Assembly: GCA_035718085.1 (NCBI GenBank)
Contig: DASTHS010000040.1
Span: forward strand, 1 to 15,227
DNA: 15,227 nucleotides
Direction: 5' to 3'
DNA from: DASTHS01 sp035718085
GTDB lineage: Bacteria > Actinomycetota > Acidimicrobiia > Acidimicrobiales > Palsa-688
In this document: one piece after another, positions 12,889 through 15,227 of the stretch
How the letters are laid out: each line of letters starts with the position of its first letter
Position numbering within the stretch: the stretch's first letter is position 1
Notes under the pieces: model-generated
Databases searched by the model: none
What the model was told of the DNA's origin: nothing
Seen by the model: only the letters and a program-made list of their open reading frames with translations
Made by a program: the position numbers and the translations under genes

Positions 12889-15227
12889 CGCCGGCCCCGG
12901 GCGGCGCGGATGGCCAGGGCGGCCACGACGGCCGTCTCGGCGGCGTCACGCCCGGGCGCGGACCGCGCCTCGTCGGCCGTGCCGGCGTGGGGCCCCCCGG
13001 CGGGGGCGGCGACCGCTGGCGGCAGGCCGGCCACGGCGGCCAGGCCTGCCGTGGCGGCCAGGCCGGCGGAGGCGAGCACGGCAGCGGCCCGGACCGCCGG
13101 GCCGGCGGGTGCGGCGGCCCAGCGGGCGACGGCGTCGGCGGGATCGCCGCCCGCCCGGGCCGCCTCGACGGCCAGGTCGCGGCGCAGGTCGTCGAGGTCG
13201 TCGCCGAGCGCCCGCACCTGCCAGGTGGTGAACCGACCGGCCGGGCGGTCGGCGATGGTGGCGAGGAGGGCGCGCAGGGCGACGACCACGGCCGCGGCGT
13301 CGACCGCCCCCAGCGCAGCGGCCGCCGACTCGACGCCGCACCCGGCGCCGGCGGCCACGGCCCCGACCATGGCGGCTGCGGCGGCGGCCTCGACGGCCTC
13401 CACCGCAGCGTCGACGGCCCGGGCGCCGGTGCGCCCACCGGCTGCGGCGGCGCGCACGGCCAGCGGGCGGTCGCGCGCCACCAGCGGCGAGGGGGCCGGC
13501 GCCCCGCCGGCGCGCAGGTAGGCACGGGCGAGGCCGGTCACGGCGGCGACCACCCGCCGGTGCATGGCCGCCTCGGTGTCGGCGTCGAGGCCGTCGGCGG
13601 CCTCGAGCGCGCTCAGGGCGGCGCCCGCGCCGGTGACGGTGCGCGCCGCCCACCAGGCGGCGGCCACGTCCGCTCCGTCGCAGCCGAGCTCGGCAGCCGT
13701 CTCGTGGGCCCACACCGGGCCGGCGGCGTCGACCAGGTCGCCGGCGACGTCGGTGGCCGCCATCTGCCGGTAGAGGCGGTGCCGGTCGACGAGGTCGGCG
13801 GCGACCTCGCGGATCGGGGCGGGGAAGTACGGCACCACGGCGTCGGCGAAGAGCGGGTCGTCGAGCACCGGCGACACCACCAGGGCGCGCACCAGGTCGG
13901 ACTTGGCGAACGCCAGGAGGCCGGCGAGCTCGGGCCGGCTGAGGCCGGCGCCGGCCCGGCGACGGGCGGCGAGCTCGTCGTCGCTCGGCAGCGCCTCCAC
14001 CACCCGGTCGACCAGGCCGACGTCCTCGAGGTGCTCGAGGAGGGCGACGTAGGCGTCCAGCCGGGCGGCGCTCTCGGGCACCGAGCGGTCGAGGGCGGCC
14101 ACGCTGTGGTCGACCTGGCGGATCACCTCGGTGGCCACCTCGTCGGTCGACGCGGCCAGCAGCCGGTCACGGTCGCCGGGGCCCAGCCGGCCGGCCTCGG
14201 CGGCGACGCCCAGCATGATCTTGAGGTTGACCTCCCGGTCGGAGGTGGCGACCCCGGCGGCGTTGTCGATGAAGTCGGCGTTCACCCGCCCACCCCGGCG
14301 CGAGTAGCGGATGCGCGCCCGCTGGGTGATCCCCAGGTTGCCGCCCTCGGCGATGACGCGGGCCCGCACCCGGTCGGCGGCGATCCGCACGGCGTCGTTG
14401 GCGTGGTCACCGACCTCGGCGTCGGCCTCCCCCGCGTCCTTGATGAAGGTGCCGATGCCCCCGAACCACAGCAGGTCGACCGGCGCGGCGAGGATCGCCG
14501 CCACCACCGCGGGCGGTGGCAGCTCGGCGTCGGTGACCCCCAGGGCGGCGCGCGCCTCGGGGGGCAGCGCGATCGAGCGGGCGGTGCGCGACCAGACGCC
14601 ACCGCCCGGCGAGATGGCGGCGCGGTCGTAGTCGTCCCAGCTGGAGCGGCCGCGCCCGGCCAGGGCCGCCCTCGCCGCGTAGGAGGCCTCCGGGTCGGGG
14701 TGCGGGTCGAGGAACACGTGGCGGTGGTCGAACGCGGCGACGAGCTGGATCGCCCGCGACTGCAGCATGCCGTTGCCGAAGACGTCGCCCGACATGTCGC
14801 CGACACCCACCACCCGCACCGGTTCGCGCTGCACGTCGATGCCGAGCTGACGGAAGTGGCGGCGCACTGCCACCCAGGCGCCACGAGCGGTGATGCCCAT
14901 GGCCTTGTGGTCGTAGCCGCGCGACCCCCCCGACGCGAAAGCGTCACCGAGCCAGAACCCCCGCGCCTGGCTGATGGCGTTGGCGGTGTCGGAGAACGTC
15001 GCCGTCCCCTTGTCGGCAGCGACGACGAGGTAAGTGTCATCGCCGTCGGTCGCCACCACACCGGCGGGGTGCACGACTGCGGCGCCGGCGATGTCGTCGG
15101 TGACTTCGAGGAGGGCGGTGATGTAGCGGGTGTACGAGGCGAGGACGTCGTCCGGCCGAGGGGTGTCGGTGCCTCGCACCACGAAGCCGCCCTTCGCACC
15201 CGTCGGCACGATGATGGCGTTCTTCTT
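12885..15227 (-). CDS. gdh: NAD-dependent glutamate dehydrogenase, large type, C-terminal half (runs off right edge)
   Basis: The visible 780 residues match the large (about 1,600-residue) NAD-specific glutamate dehydrogenases of the L_180 type, which oxidise glutamate to 2-oxoglutarate and ammonia. The sequence enters the window at KKNAIIVPTGAKGGF, in the substrate/catalytic lysine region. It continues with GGSRGYDHKAMGITARGAW (100-118), the Rossmann-type loop GDMSGDVFGNG (143-153), DLLWFGGIGTFIK, AEGGNLGITQRARI and GGRVNADFIDNAAGV, all conserved in the family. After a helical C-terminal region the last roughly 250 residues become extremely Ala-rich, ending in a run of AGLAA-like repeats and IRAARGRR. 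The ACT-like N-terminal half lies beyond the window. The stop overlaps the proposed CTG start of the lipoprotein gene. The family call is firm. Confidence 0.93.
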   Translation of the reverse strand, partial: KKNAIIVPTGAKGGFVVRGTDTPRPDDVLASYTRYITALLEVTDDIAGAAVVHPAGVVATDGDDTYLVVAADKGTATFSDTANAISQARGFWLGDAFASGGSRGYDHKAMGITARGAWVAVRRHFRQLGIDVQREPVRVVGVGDMSGDVFGNGMLQSRAIQLVAAFDHRHVFLDPHPDPEASYAARAALAGRGRSSWDDYDRAAISPGGGVWSRTARSIALPPEARAALGVTDAELPPPAVVAAILAAPVDLLWFGGIGTFIKDAGEADAEVGDHANDAVRIAADRVRARVIAEGGNLGITQRARIRYSRRGGRVNADFIDNAAGVATSDREVNLKIMLGVAAEAGRLGPGDRDRLLAASTDEVATEVIRQVDHSVAALDRSVPESAARLDAYVALLEHLEDVGLVDRVVEALPSDDELAARRRAGAGLSRPELAGLLAFAKSDLVRALVVSPVLDDPLFADAVVPYFPAPIREVAADLVDRHRLYRQMAATDVAGDLVDAAGPVWAHETAAELGCDGADVAAAWWAARTVTGAGAALSALEAADGLDADTEAAMHRRVVAAVTGLARAYLRAGGAPAPSPLVARDRPLAVRAAAAGGRTGARAVDAAVEAVEAAAAAAMVGAVAAGAGCGVESAAAALGAVDAAAVVVALRALLATIADRPAGRFTTWQVRALGDDLDDLRRDLAVEAARAGGDPADAVARWAAAPAGPAVRAAAVLASAGLAATAGLAAVAGLPPAVAAPAGGPHAGTADEARSAPGRDAAETAVVAALAIRAARGRR

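Noticed and set aside
11468..13525. Long minus-strand frame across the lipoprotein, gdh and regulator regions
   Set aside because: It spans three supported genes in a different frame and is almost entirely Arg/Pro/Ala; no domain recognised.
1..15227. CRISPR arrays, tRNA/rRNA genes, insertion sequences, phage or defence genes
   Set aside because: No regularly spaced repeats, no tRNA-like cloverleaf, no transposase or integrase motifs and no terminal inverted repeats were seen. The composition is uniform, with no sign of recent transfer.

Overview
The window is chromosomal DNA from a very GC-rich bacterium. GTG starts are common, many genes appear to be leaderless, and the gene content is typical of Actinobacteria: a Mycobacterium-like Cys-less RpiB, a MurA with Asp at the catalytic position, a large NAD-glutamate dehydrogenase and a three-segment ion-channel-like protein. 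A lineage such as Acidimicrobiia is plausible, but that is inference. I see no tRNA, rRNA, CRISPR array, insertion sequence, phage gene or defence island. This is mostly core metabolism and envelope biology, tightly packed.

Layout from left to right. A partial PfkB-family sugar/nucleoside kinase (minus strand) runs off the left edge. It diverges from an M1 aminopeptidase N (plus), which is followed by a calcineurin-like metallophosphoesterase whose best start is a CTG overlapping the pepN stop. Converging on these is a minus-strand operon, xseA-xseB-rhodanese, with ATGA and GTGA overlaps (exonuclease VII plus a rhodanese-domain protein). Divergent from xseA is a DEAD-box RNA helicase (plus). 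It is the one gene here with a long, hairpin-rich leader and a clear Shine-Dalgarno site. An ion-channel-like membrane protein (plus) follows directly. A 57-residue membrane protein (minus) and murA (plus) share a divergent promoter. After murA comes rpiB (minus), divergent from an RpiR/MurR-family SIS regulator (plus). A putative lipoprotein (minus) overlaps the stop of a large NAD-dependent glutamate dehydrogenase (minus), which runs off the right edge.

Two themes link the genes. First, most transcription units show a TANNNT-like -10 box only 6-8 nt from the start codon, which implies leaderless mRNAs. At two divergent junctions (xseA/rhlE-like and small membrane protein/murA) the two -10 boxes overlap back to back and share one TA step. 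Second, four adjacent gene pairs use 4-nt stop/start overlaps: ATGA, GTGA and, unusually, CTGA twice. In the lipoprotein case no ATG, GTG or TTG is available in frame that would include the signal peptide.

The most interesting items are the structured helicase leader, the two CTGA starts, the paired symmetric promoters, the non-canonical channel filter and the 57-residue membrane protein. I found no convincing evidence for a wholly new multi-gene system.
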